From NCBI GenBank assembly GCA_018105865.1, contig CM030837.1, positions 10,732,725 through 10,796,724 of the forward strand: a stretch of 64,000 nt of DNA, given 5' to 3'. Under the pieces are notes generated by a model, which worked only from the letters and a program-made list of their open reading frames with translations, searched no databases and was not told the DNA's origin. Each line of letters opens with the position of its first letter. The first letter of the stretch is position 1. Positions 53,727 through 63,362 of this stretch are shown in pieces. The position numbers and the translations under genes were made by a program. The DNA comes from Metaphire vulgaris. Its lineage: Eukaryota > Annelida > Clitellata > Crassiclitellata > Megascolecidae.

Positions 53727-55371
53727 TATTATTATTATTATTATTATTAAGACAATTTATAGAGCGCAGTAAGCATAGTGAAGACTAAAGTCAAAAGCGC
53801 TTAACAATGAACATTATAAGATAAATTAAACATATGCGTCTTAAGGCACTTGATAAACAAATCAGGGGAGGTCACAATTGTCACGTTCTTCGGCAGAGAG
53901 TTCCACAAACTCGGATTGCCCCTCCGGAAGGATCTGTCACCGAAGATAGCCGTCTTGGACGGAGGAGGAACCACCAATTGACGACAGTTGCTAGAGCGAA
54001 GCCGCTATCGCGCCGATCGACCGCCGTAGACTTGATGACCAGGCCCGATAAGTAGCTGGGGCAAAAGGGGTCATACAGCGCCCGAAATGTTAGCCAACAA
54101 CGCTTGAAGGCTATTCGCTCCGGAATCCTGAGCCAGTGAAGATTATCACGTAGAAACGGTGTCACGTGCTCGTTCCAACTCAAGCCAAAGATCAGACAAG
54201 CTGAGACGTTTAGCACCGACTGAAGACGATTTAGTTGGTTGACAGGAAGTCCGAGCAGAACGCTATTGCAGTAATCTACTCGAGCTAAGACGAGGGCACG
54301 GACGAGATTGACAACGACAGGCACCGGCAGGTATCGACGGATCTCCCTGAACCTTCGCATCTGAAAGAAACAGGTACGAATGACGTTGTCCAAATGTCCG
54401 ACAAACGAGAGTGTCTCGTCAAAAAGAACTCCAAGGAGACACAGTTCTGTGCTCGGAGTGACATCAACATCACCAATCGGAAGCGTATTCCGGCATATAA
54501 GATGCCTCCTCCGAGGAGTGCTTAGCCAGAGGAGTTCAGTCTTTTCCGGGTTCAACGATAGTCGATTTTCATCAGTCCACCTCTGGACTGAGGAGATGCA
54601 ATCCGTAATACGGGAACGCAAACATTCGACCTCAGATGGAGGGCAGGAGGCATAAACCTGAACGTCATCAGCGTAGGCATGATGAGCAAGCCCACACGAT
54701 TCAATGATACGACCAATGTCAGCCACATAGAGTATAAACAATAGTGGACCAAGTACAGATCCTTGTGGCACTCCGCTAAGAACACGGCATGGAGCCGACG
54801 TATGTCCATTCCAGCTAACAGACTGAAACCTGTCGGCCAAGTGGTTCCGAATCCAAGACAGAGCCAGCTCTTTTAGTCCATAAGTGGATTCAAGTCGGCG
54901 AATGAGGATGTCATGGTCCACCGTGTCGAAAGCAGCCGAGAGATCCAGGAGGCAGAGGAAGGCCAGCTGTCCAACTGCTTCAATAATGTCATTGTAAATG
55001 CGCAGGACCGCAGTTTCGGTGGAATGGCCCTTCCGATAGGCAGACTGGCCTTTAGGCGTTAGTCCATTCATCGTCAAATAGGCCACGAATTGATTATTAA
55101 CAACTCTCTCAAGCAGCTTAGACAAGAAAGGAAGATTGGAAACGGGACGGAAGTTAGATAATTCCGCTTGGTCCAAGCCTGACCGCTTGAGGTGCGGGTA
55201 GACTACCGCTCGCTTCCATGACGATGGAAATTCTCCGCTGCTTAAAGAGGTCGACAGTAGAGTCGTGAGAAATGGAGCAAGCGTCTCAATGGACTCTTTG
55301 AGGAGCCACATCAGGAGGGGGTCGGCTTGGCATTGTTTACAAGGTGACGCCATCACGATGGACGTGACCTA
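53727..55371 (-). mobile_element. LINE B'' copy, 5'-truncated, RT intact
   Basis: (ATT)n tail at 53727-53747, the family 3' UTR signature (GACAATTTATAGAGCGCAGT) and one long RT frame. It begins in the linker just before the RT (TSIVMASPCKQCQADPL) and abuts LINE D at about 55371. Least decayed LINE B relative in the window. Confidence 0.88.
53881..55356 (-). CDS. LINE B'' reverse transcriptase, 491-codon open frame
   Basis: RNA-directed DNA polymerase region without stop or frameshift. In order: RAVVYPHLKRSGLDQAELSN, FRPVSNLPFLSKLLERVV, QSAYRKGHSTETAVL, LCLLDLSAAFDTVDHDIL, LSGVPQGSVLGPLLFILY, AHHAYADDVQVYASC (catalytic Asp pair present, about residue 230), LSLNPEKTELLWLST, LGVLFDETLSFVGHL, LARVDYCNSVLLGLP, NLHWLRIPERIAFKRCWLTF, and near the end PRRLSSVTDPSGGAIRV in shifted register: a late frameshift makes the last ~20 residues depart from the family (expected GDRSFRRGNP). 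There is no endonuclease upstream, so the copy cannot move by itself. The start is arbitrary (first ATG). Confidence 0.85.
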   Translation of the reverse strand: MMASPCKQCQADPLLMWLLKESIETLAPFLTTLLSTSLSSGEFPSSWKRAVVYPHLKRSGLDQAELSNFRPVSNLPFLSKLLERVVNNQFVAYLTMNGLTPKGQSAYRKGHSTETAVLRIYNDIIEAVGQLAFLCLLDLSAAFDTVDHDILIRRLESTYGLKELALSWIRNHLADRFQSVSWNGHTSAPCRVLSGVPQGSVLGPLLFILYVADIGRIIESCGLAHHAYADDVQVYASCPPSEVECLRSRITDCISSVQRWTDENRLSLNPEKTELLWLSTPRRRHLICRNTLPIGDVDVTPSTELCLLGVLFDETLSFVGHLDNVIRTCFFQMRRFREIRRYLPVPVVVNLVRALVLARVDYCNSVLLGLPVNQLNRLQSVLNVSACLIFGLSWNEHVTPFLRDNLHWLRIPERIAFKRCWLTFRALYDPFCPSYLSGLVIKSTAVDRRDSGFALATVVNWWFLLRPRRLSSVTDPSGGAIRVCGTLCRRT

Positions 55372-55870
55372 GTTTATCTAGATAGCCTTTGAATCCGTTT
55401 ACTGTTTCAACTGTCACTCCCACCTCGTCCAAACTGTTCCATTTGTCCACAACCCTTGCACTAAAAAAGTTTTTCTTTCTTGGACCAACCCTCTGCTTAA
55501 ACAATTTGCACTCGTGTCCTCTTGTGCTGCTATAGTGTGCAAATGTAAAGAATCGATCATATGGCACATCTACTTTCCCAATCATTATTTTGTATGTTTC
55601 TATCAAATCCCCTCTCTCTCTCTTCTCCTTTCTAATGTTGTCAGTCCACAATATTGAAGTCTTTTTTCGTAGCTTAAATTATGGCACCCATTGACCATCT
55701 TTGTTGCTCGTCTTTGCACTTTTTCTAAAAGTTCTATATCTTTTTTCAAGAATGGATTCCAAGCCTGAACACAGTATTCTAGATGAGGCCTTACTAATGA
55801 CTTATAAAGTTTAATGACAGCAGACTTATTAACTAAACCCCTTGAAGCTGTCAAAACTAGACATCTTGTT
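55372..55870 (-). mobile_element. LINE D fragment (CR1 proper), C-terminal region
   Basis: The minus strand reads NKSAVIKLYKSLVRPHLEYC, VQAWNPFLKKDIELLEKVQR, RATKMVNG, KRLQYCGLTTLERRRERE, then in a neighbouring frame ERGDLIETYKIMIGKVDVPY, FFTFAHYSSTRGHECKLFKQ, FFSARVVDKWNSLDE and GFKGYLDKLG. This is the hallmark C-terminal segment of vertebrate/invertebrate CR1. One frameshift near 55620. Confidence 0.85.
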
Positions 55871-56475
55871 CAAAACATAGATCTTCTTTGAACTTTGGTT
55901 TGTTAACTTTAAATTGTTGAGGAGTGTTCGCATATTTTCATATGTATCTACAGTGGCAAAAATTTGCACTGAACAGTCAAATGCTTAAGTCGATTGATGA
56001 CTTTACTATATGTTTTATGCTTTACATTTACATACCGTAATTAAATGTTGCTATTAATTCAACAAGATCTCAACAAGAGGGTCTCTATGGAAATATGTGT
56101 GCTGGGCCTAAAAAATGTTAATTCACTACTGCTCACTGTTTTAGGCCAGCCCCATTTTAAGTAGAAAATTTTGGTTTTTGAACTGTCTGACCCCATTTTA
56201 CTATTACTGAATCACTCTCTGCAAGTGGAATTTTGAAAATGATCCATATATAATATGTCATAAAATGTCTCAAATAGCTACACTAACCCTTCATTATATG
56301 ACCATAGATTTTGTGGGTATAGGTAGTAATTACCCATGACTGTTATTGCTAACTACTGAAATGTGTCACTTGTTTGTGATATCTACATGGAATGTCGTGA
56401 CAGTAAGTTGGTTATTATCAAGTTACTTACAGGAAGCTCAAAATTCTTAACATTGTTATGATTTGAATATTATAG
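55871..56475. other. intronic sequence before the last DLG exon
   Basis: AT-rich and without LINE or TIR signals that I recognise. The longest stretch of intron here that seems free of recent insertions. Confidence 0.5.
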
Positions 56476-56585
56476 CTGTAGTGTGTGAAGAGACTCCTGA
56501 TGAAATATTCCAGGAAGTTAATCGCATCATTGACCAACATTCTGGACCAATCACCTGGATTTCCAATGATGTTGCTCAGTGCTAG
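56476..56585 (+). CDS. dlg1: Discs-large terminal coding exon
   Basis: After the acceptor TGAATATTATAG, and with the phase-1 G of the previous exon, this reads AVVCEETPDEIFQEVNRIID then QHSGPITWISNDVAQC and TAG (56583-56585). In DLG proteins the protein ends with [20 protein letters not shown] then EQSGSYIWVP and a few residues. Length, position of the stop and phase all agree. The C-terminal residues differ from the vertebrate KEKL end. It is the strongest single match to DLG in the window and fixes gene orientation. Confidence 0.9.
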
Positions 56586-56785
56586 ACACTTCATTGATGC
56601 TACACAGATGGCGCTTTTTATAAAGGAATGTGTCGCACTCTTTAAAATTGATTTAGAACTTGGTCCATTAAGCACATTATTTTTGTTGCTGGCTTAGACA
56701 AAATTTTTTTGTCAAGAAACTATTTGATATATTAGTTATTGATCGAGTTAATATAATAAATAGCAGTTGATCGAGTTGCAATATT
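56586..56785 (+). other. DLG 3' UTR (probable)
   Basis: AT-rich stretch after the stop with the polyadenylation signal AATAAA at 56755-56760. The cleavage site is likely 10-30 bases further. Short for a DLG 3' UTR; a longer one using later signals is possible. Confidence 0.55.
56755..56760 (+). terminator. polyadenylation signal AATAAA
   Basis: Canonical hexamer 170 bases after the DLG stop codon, followed by a TTG/TGT-rich stretch (GTGTTTGCATGTGTG at 56797) as expected of a downstream element. Confidence 0.55.
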
Positions 56786-56885
56786 TGTAAAAATTGTGTT
56801 TGCATGTGTGTAAACGTTATTGTTCACATTGTAACATAGGGTGTCATCATTATTGTGTTATTCCCATAGCATTAATGCGATCTGC

Positions 56886-56889
56886 GCAA

Positions 56890-56920
<31 letters not shown>

Positions 56921-56975
56921 GGTTGTTAACGCGCATCAAGTCATTCACTAAGTGAAGAATCATAAGTGCAAATGA
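56886..56975 (-). mobile_element. LINE F 3'-end stub
   Basis: (ATT)n tail at 56890-56919 followed by CATCAAGTCATTCACTAAG and GAATCATAAGTGCAAA, matching the LINE F 3' end at 44805-44860. Only about 60 bases of it, then a + strand LINE begins. Confidence 0.7.
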
Positions 56976-57540
56976 TCTCATCAACTGGACAGAGAACTTG
57001 TCTTTGACTCAATTCCACCTTCTGTTGTAAAGACTTTAGTGGTTATGCCATACATAGACTATTGCAATGTGCTCCTAGGCGGGCTACCAAGGCAACTTAC
57101 TGACAGACTTCAGGCTGTCCTCAATACAGAAGCATGTCTTATCTATCAAGTCAGAAGATCAGACCATGTGACACTGCTTCTTTATGAACTTCACTGGCTT
57201 CAAGTTCCACAGCGGATTGAATACAAATTGGCGATCCTTACATATCGGTGTATTTATGGTCTGGCGCCATCATATCTGTTGGCTGATTTCTGCAAGACAT
57301 CTGACATCGACTCTCGTTGACGATTGTGATCTGTTTCCAGTCTTACTTGCATTGTTCTGTCTACACGCCACGTTACCATTGGTGACCGCATGCATGTTTC
57401 CAGTAGCGGCTGCCAAAAATAGCCTGCCATCATCAACAACTATGGCAAAGACACTAGAAGCATCTAAACGAGAACTGATAACTGCTCAGTTTGTTTGTAG
57501 TTATCAAGAACATTGATCATTGTCAGATATACTGTATTTT
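56976..57540 (+). mobile_element. LINE C-like C-terminal fragment
   Basis: + strand: VVMPYIDYCNVLLGGLPRQL, DRLQAVLNTEACLIYQVRRS, DHVTLLLYELHWLQVPQRIE, YKLAILTYRCIYGLAPSYLL, then in a second frame CMFPVAAAKNSLPSS and SKRELITAQF. One frameshift near 57290. Head-to-head with the LINE F stub. Confidence 0.8.
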
Positions 57541-58084
57541 TAATTGTAAGGTGTTCTAGCAGTACTTGTACGATAGACCACCATAACACTGGCAGTAGTA
57601 CTGCGGCACATCAGAAAATGATGCAATAAACTCTGGATGATGTATGATGGCATTATGCAATGAGATGCAATATTTCATAATCATATGCTTGTTTAGGATT
57701 TTGTTACAGTCCTATAAGGTAAATTTACACTGTGAAACATTGAAAATAAGCTAATGTATACGAATTATCTTCAAAACTAGACCTAACAAATTTTTCATGC
57801 TCATATACATGTTCAGGACACCAAAATACTACAATTTATGACATTTTAAAGTCAGTTACATTTTCACTGTTGACCAGTGTAATCAGTTCAGTAATATTAT
57901 TATTTTCAAGTGTTTGACTTTAACCCTTTACCGGCCATAACTCACATATGCATCCCTTTTACATTACGTTACAAATAAATGCGCTGGGGTACAATGGCAT
58001 AGAACTTATAGAAGCTGAGTGGCGGATGGGAGAAACCTATACAGGGAAACCTGTTGGGATTGTACCAAATAACACGGATTAAGG
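57541..58084. other. unassigned; TTAA-CCC end-like site at 57920
   Basis: AT-rich. At 57920 TTAACCCTTTACCGG resembles a piggyBac-type end, but no partner end is seen before LINE C starts. A 38-codon open stretch (about 57970-58080, ALGYNGIELIEAEW...) is unrecognised. Confidence 0.35.
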
Positions 58085-59265
58085 TGCCATGGACCAACTG
58101 TACCACAGCTGTACTAGAGGACTAGTGAAGATGGCAGAAGAATCTGAGATTCTGAACCAGATGGATCAACGACCTCGACAGTGGATGATCTTTGGAGCAG
58201 GCTAAGAGCAATCATCTACTGGCTTTGATATATGTCAGGAAGCTTTCAATTTCTGTTGAACCATCGTACGAGTCTGGCAGAAAGGTTAAGTGCTTACCTG
58301 GGCCTCTTCTGTCTGACGGATTCCTGGTGTCTTCTGTGGGCAGTGCTCCGTGCCTGGTGTTTTGTATTGGTGGGTGGGGGGGAGAGGGGCGTTGAGGTCA
58401 CTGGATGTGTGAATGGACCCCTGTAAATGGAGTTTATTTTCCGATTGTGGCATTTGACTGATGGGAAAGTGCCGACGACCTTCAAGTCCGCCTTCATTAC
58501 CCCCAGACTCAAGAAACCCAACATGGATGCGGTGGACGTCAGGCCGTATAGACCGATATCCAACCTATCGGTGCTATCAAAGCTCCTTGAACGGCTTGTA
58601 CACCGTCAGCTTATTAGTCATCTGACGACCTCCAATCTGCTCCCTGATTTGCAGTCGGCATACCGCGTATTCTACTCCACCGAAACGGCGGTGTTGAAGG
58701 TCACAATGGACATCCTTCGGGCGCTGGATCATGCAGGCGATGTGGCAGTTTTAGTGTTGTTGGATCTTACTGCTGCTTTCGATACAGTGAATCATGAGCT
58801 GCTACTACAGAAGATGGAAGTAACGTACGGAGTAAGTGGCTCAGCGCTTCATTGGTTCTCCTACCAGGATGATCGAATACAGTAGGCCTACGTACGCTGC
58901 GCCAATTCGGAATTCCACAACGTCGCCGACTCATGTAGCCCGTGGGGTTCCTCAGGGATCCGTCCTGGGACCTATTCTTTTTGTGCTCTACGTTGCTGAC
59001 TAGCCTGACTTGGTAAGCTTAACCCAGCTTGTGAAACTGGTCTGCTGCTTGAATGGCGCAGGTCCTGCGTATCTGACGACCGAACTGAAACGTGTCACCG
59101 ACTTGGAAGGTCGGCAACACCTGAGATCCGCCATGTCTGGCTGTTCCGAGGCGCGTCTCCGCACCGTAGGAGACCGCGCATTTCATGTGGCTGCCGCTAG
59201 GGCCTGGAAGGTTCTCTGTCACCAGAGGCTTCTATCCCTATTTAAGGCGGGCTCAGTGTGCGCCC
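58085..59265 (+). mobile_element. LINE C copy with internal deletion
   Basis: Starts in the linker (AMDQLYHSCTRGLV), then a 152-codon frame 58427-58885: TFKSAFITPRLKKPNMDAVD, RPYRPISNLSVLSKLLERLV, LLPDLQSAYRVFYSTETAVL, VLVLLDLTAAFDTVNHELLL. It continues with VARGVPQGSVLGPILFVLY (about 58935) and then jumps directly to the C-terminus (CCLNGAGPAYLTTELKRVTD, VGDRAFHVAAARAW; 59010-59220). The catalytic box and everything between is deleted, so the copy is dead. Confidence 0.85.
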
Positions 59266-59393
59266 GGAAAAAAGGGGGGAAATATTTTGCTTTCAACGCC
59301 GTTATATATACTATTAATAAGCTAAATGATGCTACTTATCTTAACTGAACTGACACTGATATTGAATCAAAATAACACTGATCGTGACGTAAT

Positions 59394-59667
59394 CAGTGGC
59401 GTCATTTTGGGGGAGGGGCCGTGGCCCCCAAAGGAAATTAACAAATTAATTTATATGTATTCATGCGCAAAAAATTGCAAAAATATCAAAAAATTGCTAA
59501 TTTACCAACATTGGCCCTAAAATTTGCCAAAATTTTCAAAAATTGCCCAACGTTTTTCAAAATTTTGCAAAAAATTTGCAAAATTGCCTAAGATTTGCCA
59601 AAATTTGCAAAAAAATTATCCAAAAAATTATCTTGCCCCCCAAGAAAAGTGTGAAATGACGCTACTG
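59394..59667. mobile_element. hAT-like MITE (274 bp)
   Basis: Starts CAGTGGCGTCATTT and ends AAATGACGCTACTG, with an 8-bp duplication GACGTAAT / GTCGTAAT (59386-59393, 59668-59675; one change). The body is mostly degenerate TTTGCAAAATTTGCC repeats, with GGGGGAGGGGCC and a matching CCCCCC near the ends. Confidence 0.85.
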
Positions 59668-59851
59668 GTCGTAATCAATGGTACATGAGAGCTATGCGGG
59701 CCTATGCCTAATACAAAGGATAAAAAGCTGAAAATAATACAAAAGTCTACAAGGGAGCAAATTAGCAGAGGGAATTTGCAATTTGGGGGGAATTTGTAAT
59801 TTTTGGGGGGAATTGAGCCCGGCTTCAAGGGGGGGATAGAAGCCGCTGCCT

Positions 59852-59899
59852 GTCACTTCCTGGACCGTCACTTCCTGGACCGTCACTTCCTGGACCGTC
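59852..59899. repeat. 15-bp tandem array GTCACTTCCTGGACC x3
   Basis: Three perfect units (59852, 59867, 59882) and a partial fourth. The same 15-mer recurs inverted at 60232-60261 and direct at 60597-60650. Confidence 0.9.
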
Positions 59900-59927
59900 A
59901 TTGTAAATGGAAGTAAATTGGTAGATA

Positions 59928-59946
59928 GGTAGGTAGGTAGGTAGGT
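59928..59946. repeat. (GGTA)n microsatellite
   Basis: GATAGGTAGGTAGGTAGGTAGG, a tetranucleotide run, possibly a LINE tail on the minus strand. Confidence 0.8.
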
Positions 59947-60202
59947 TGGGGGCTGTCCATTGTGTCAATTTTTGGGCAGTTTTTGACCCCTCCGCCCAGT
60001 GTAGGTGGTAAAAATAACCGTAACCGTAATCCAACGATTCAAAATTTGAATAGTTATAGTCTGCGTCACTGGTCCACTGCTTACTTTGTAAGGAAGTAAG
60101 TAAAATATCTTGAATTTCTATATTATATATTCTAAGTAAGTAATTCTAAGTATTATTGCAGATCACAACGATTTGTATAGCATAGTGTATACACCTGTTT
60201 AC

Positions 60203-60668
60203 ATACACATAACAGATAGAACATTAGGAACGGTCCAGGAAGTGACGGTCCAGGAAGTGACGGGACACCGACATGCAAATACCCGACCCAAACCCATACC
60301 CCAGCCACCATCTAACACAGCATTACGTTAACCCTTCCAATATGCCTTGCACGCCAAAGCCGCCTATCCATTTGATTCGCCATCAAAATTACGACCACCG
60401 TGAATGCCAAATAAGTAAGTAAGTAAGGTTCAGATTATTGTGGTGACTCGTCCACAGGTGGGCTGCGTGAACACAGTACAGAGTTAAAGTTCATAGCTAG
60501 TGCGAAACAACCAAGTTTTTAGCCTCTTTTTGAAAATGTTAAGCGAAGAGGAAAGTTGAACGAATGGAGGTATACCCCGTTCCAGGCCGGTGTCCCGTCA
60601 CTTCCTGGACCGTCACTTCTTGGACTCACTTCCTGGACCGTTCCTAATGTTATATCTGTTATGTGTAT
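60203..60668. mobile_element. inverted-repeat element with 15-bp motif arms
   Basis: The left arm starts ATACACATAACAGATAGAAC and runs through two GGTCCAGGAAGTGAC units to about 60269. The right arm (about 60589-60668) is its inverse, ending GTTATGTGTAT. Arms are about 67-80 bp. The interior (60415-60590) is a minus-strand LINE C 3' end with a (TTAC)n tail. No target duplication is certain. Confidence 0.7.
60412..60590 (-). mobile_element. LINE C 3' fragment inside the inverted-repeat element
   Basis: Minus strand: WNGVYLHSFNFPLRLTFSKR with a slip to KLGCF (family AWNRLPSS...FK..LKTWLFR), then a 3' UTR like those at 4716-4800 and 28655-28720 (GTTCACGCAGCCCACCTGTG) and a (TTAC)n tail. Confidence 0.7.
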
Positions 60669-61220
60669 TGTTGCGAAATTCCCGGTTGACCCCCATTAAA
60701 GGTTAAGGACAAGAGGAAAAATCGTTCATAAACTTGGGCCCCTGTCCCGGTCTGAGACAGCCCGTGCTTGTGAATGACATAACGACCTCCAGGAAAGAAC
60801 AGGTATTTATTATAACGGAAAGCACGTCAAGAAGAACATCCTTCAATGAGTTCAACGAAGACTTAATCTGGAAAATAACTCTTAACTATCGTGAAGCAGG
60901 TAACATAGGCGAGAGCAAACACCAAATGACCATGAGTGAATTGCAGCGGTCAAGGCGACAATGTCAAAAACACGAACATAATCCTTAACTTCTTCAACTA
61001 GGAGGCAACAATGTACGAATTAAGACCGCCTCAACAATCTAAATGCTACATCAAGGTTACACGGTAAAAGAAATGCATGTCAAGTATACGAGCTAAGGCT
61101 ATAGGTAAGTTTCAAGGTTATTGAAAGTTATTCGTCTAAGAAACTCTTATCCGGGAAGCTGTGCGATAACGTAGTTTCTCAGGCACACTCTAACTAGGCG
61201 CGCATAGGGCTATTTCTAAC
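60669..61220. other. unassigned, possibly LTR-like or LINE C 5' flank
   Basis: Begins TGTTGCGAAATTCCCGG; a 84-codon frame (60734-60988) is unrecognised. No motif supports a gene. Confidence 0.35.
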
Positions 61221-61431
61221 ATGACCTTGGAATTATTAACACAGAGATGAAATCAATCGCAGATGACGACGATGACCTTGGAATCTATCGCAATTGCAAG
61301 AGCGAAACAATCGTAATGACGACGATGACCTTAGAATTCATTAACTCGGCAAGGTGAAAGCACTTTTGAATGACGACGATGAATTCAGAACTATATATTT
61401 GCAGAGATGAAAACAATCGTAAATGACGACG
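61221..61431. repeat. 53-bp minisatellite, four units
   Basis: Units start at 61221, 61272, 61325, 61379 (and a stub at 61432) with ATGACCTTGGAAT-like heads and end AATGACGACG. It lies 430 bp before the LINE C endonuclease start. Confidence 0.85.
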
Positions 61432-61863
61432 ATGAAAGCAAGTCTATATGAAGGTAACATTGATACGGCAACTGTCTTACGCTAAAGGATGACTAAAGTT
61501 CGCTAGGTGGCGCCGCGTGTGGCTGCCAAGGAATTGCGATCGTGTGATTAAATGCTGTTTTTGTCGGATTATTTCTTCGTTCGGCTCCTTACGATGCACT
61601 AAAATTTGTATTGTTCGACTGTCCGTCCGGAAATAATACTAATATTATAATTATTTGAGTGACTTTGGTGAAATTTGGATGAATCGGATTTGTTATATCA
61701 TCAACACCGTTAACATTTTGAATATCACGGTTGATCAAGATGGCCGCCGCAACGTTTCTCAGCTGGATTTTTGAGGATTTTGAGGTTGCGTCGTTTAAGG
61801 ATCATTCTGAACTGGTGTCGGTTATACCATCATTTGAGTGTTTCGGTGATATTTAGCTGAAAA

Positions 61864-63348
61864 TTGCGTCGTTCGGATCTCACTTTTTCATTCGTTTGTA
61901 CAGTTTGTGGATTATTGATGCGTGACGGTGACCTGTGTTGTACGGCCTTCATTGGGCCCCCGGCTTCCCAGGCCCGGTCGGAACCTGAACTCAGGCAAGT
62001 GTATGACCGTCGGCTACTGATGTCGTTGTACTCGCCGTATGCACTACCTGACCCAGATACGGCCACGCATATTCAACGACTTGGACTATGGACTACCTGT
62101 TGCTCGCAGTTTATACGTCGTCGTTCTCATCTGAGGCGCTATCGTGGCTGTCGTGCTGGTCGTCGAGTGCGTAAACTTCCCACTACTCGATTTCTCGATA
62201 ATGGTGCTGTCGTCATCGTCTCGACACGATCGCTCCCACCTCCTGCTCGTACCGTCCACAACCGTCCGCCACCAACACTTCGTCGCATTCGTCTCCCCCG
62301 TCACGCCACTCCGGTCGGGCGACAGGTCGTCTTTGGCAGTTTCAACGTTCGGTCACTGAACAAAAAACTTGACGATCTGCTTGAGGTACGACGTGATCAT
62401 GCAATCGACGTGCTATTCTTGAGCGAGACCTGGCATGACGCCGAGTCGGTATCCATTAGTCGCTTACGCGCCGAAGGTTATCTGGTCGTCGATCGGCCAC
62501 GACCTCGTTCTCCGTCTAGCATTGATGCTATATCGACCAACCATGGGGGTGTGGCGGCCATCGCTTCGCCTGGAATTCGTCTCACGCGTCTCAACCTCGG
62601 CTTAGACCCAGAAACGTTCGAGATGATATGCGTGCGCATTGTGTCTGGCATATCGGCATGCGTAGTCGTTCTTATCTATCGTCCACCTAGATGCTCTCAA
62701 CCGCTCACGTCATTCATTGCTGAGCTGTCTGACGTGCTGGACCGCGTCATCGTCTACAATGACCCACTGTTCGTCGTCGGAGATGTCAACATACACATGG
62801 AGCGTAATGATGACGCAGACACGTGTCGTTTTACCGAGCTACTGGATGCGTATGGCTTGCGCTGTCATGTGACAACTCCAACGCACGACTGTCACGGTAT
62901 AATTGACGTCATCACCCGCGATGATTTCCCAGCGCCGCTGGTTGATGTAATTGACGTGGGTCTATCAGATCATCGTCTGCTGCGATGGCAAGTTGCGTTC
63001 ATTCGGCCATCGCCAGTCTACTCGACAGCAACGCGACGTGCATGGTGTCAGCTTGACCCCGACGCGCTTCGACGATGTCTGCAGTCATCGGCGCTCTGCA
63101 ACCCAGACGTGTGGGCGCCACTCGAAATTGACGACCTCGCGCAACTGTACGTTGAGCAGATTTCGCAAGTTCTCGATCGATTCATACCAACCCGGTCCGT
63201 TACCTGCCGTCATCGTCCTTCAGACCCGTGGTTTGACCAGGACTGTCGAGCGATGAAACGTTCTACCCGTAGGCTTGAGCGCGCAGCTAGAAGGGCTGAT
63301 CCGTCGATTGTTATGGCGGCAACAGCAGCTTGGCATGCCGCGGCGTGA
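61864..63348 (+). CDS. LINE C APE-type endonuclease ORF (494 residues)
   Basis: One intact frame. Residues 1-150 are Arg/Pro-rich (RRRSHLRRYRGCRAGRRVRK) and may bind nucleic acid. The endonuclease follows: VFGSFNVRSLNKKLD (about 155), IDVLFLSETWHDAESV (catalytic Glu), STNHGGVAAIA, VVLIYRPPRCSQ, LFVVGDVNIHMERN, TPTHDCHGIIDVI, DVGLSDHRLLRWQV (Asp-His). The tail (CRHRPSDPWFDQDCRAMKRS) is the linker to the RT. All catalytic positions I can place are present. It nicks chromosomal DNA to prime cDNA synthesis. It stops at WHAAA where the family should continue REYREL...SSRRESFW. Confidence 0.88.
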   Translation: MRRSDLTFSFVCTVCGLLMRDGDLCCTAFIGPPASQARSEPELRQVYDRRLLMSLYSPYALPDPDTATHIQRLGLWTTCCSQFIRRRSHLRRYRGCRAGRRVRKLPTTRFLDNGAVVIVSTRSLPPPARTVHNRPPPTLRRIRLPRHATPVGRQVVFGSFNVRSLNKKLDDLLEVRRDHAIDVLFLSETWHDAESVSISRLRAEGYLVVDRPRPRSPSSIDAISTNHGGVAAIASPGIRLTRLNLGLDPETFEMICVRIVSGISACVVVLIYRPPRCSQPLTSFIAELSDVLDRVIVYNDPLFVVGDVNIHMERNDDADTCRFTELLDAYGLRCHVTTPTHDCHGIIDVITRDDFPAPLVDVIDVGLSDHRLLRWQVAFIRPSPVYSTATRRAWCQLDPDALRRCLQSSALCNPDVWAPLEIDDLAQLYVEQISQVLDRFIPTRSVTCRHRPSDPWFDQDCRAMKRSTRRLERAARRADPSIVMAATAAWHAAA

Positions 63349-63362
63349 ATACAGAGAGCTGT

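Noticed and set aside
57920..57940. Fifth piggyBac-like copy starting TTAACCCTTTACCGG
   Set aside because: No second end with TTAA and no internal module; probably chance or a solo remnant of another family.
57970..58080. SH3-like reading EAEWRMGETYTGKPVGIVPN
   Set aside because: Superficially like an SH3 WxxGE...GxVP pattern, but only 38 codons, no splice sites, directly before LINE C and after the DLG stop.
60669..61220. Start of an LTR (TGTTGCGAAATTCC...)
   Set aside because: No CA end, TATA box, primer site or duplicate could be placed.
62086..62304. Minus-strand frame opposite the LINE C endonuclease
   Set aside because: Shadow of the 494-codon ORF; no independent motif.
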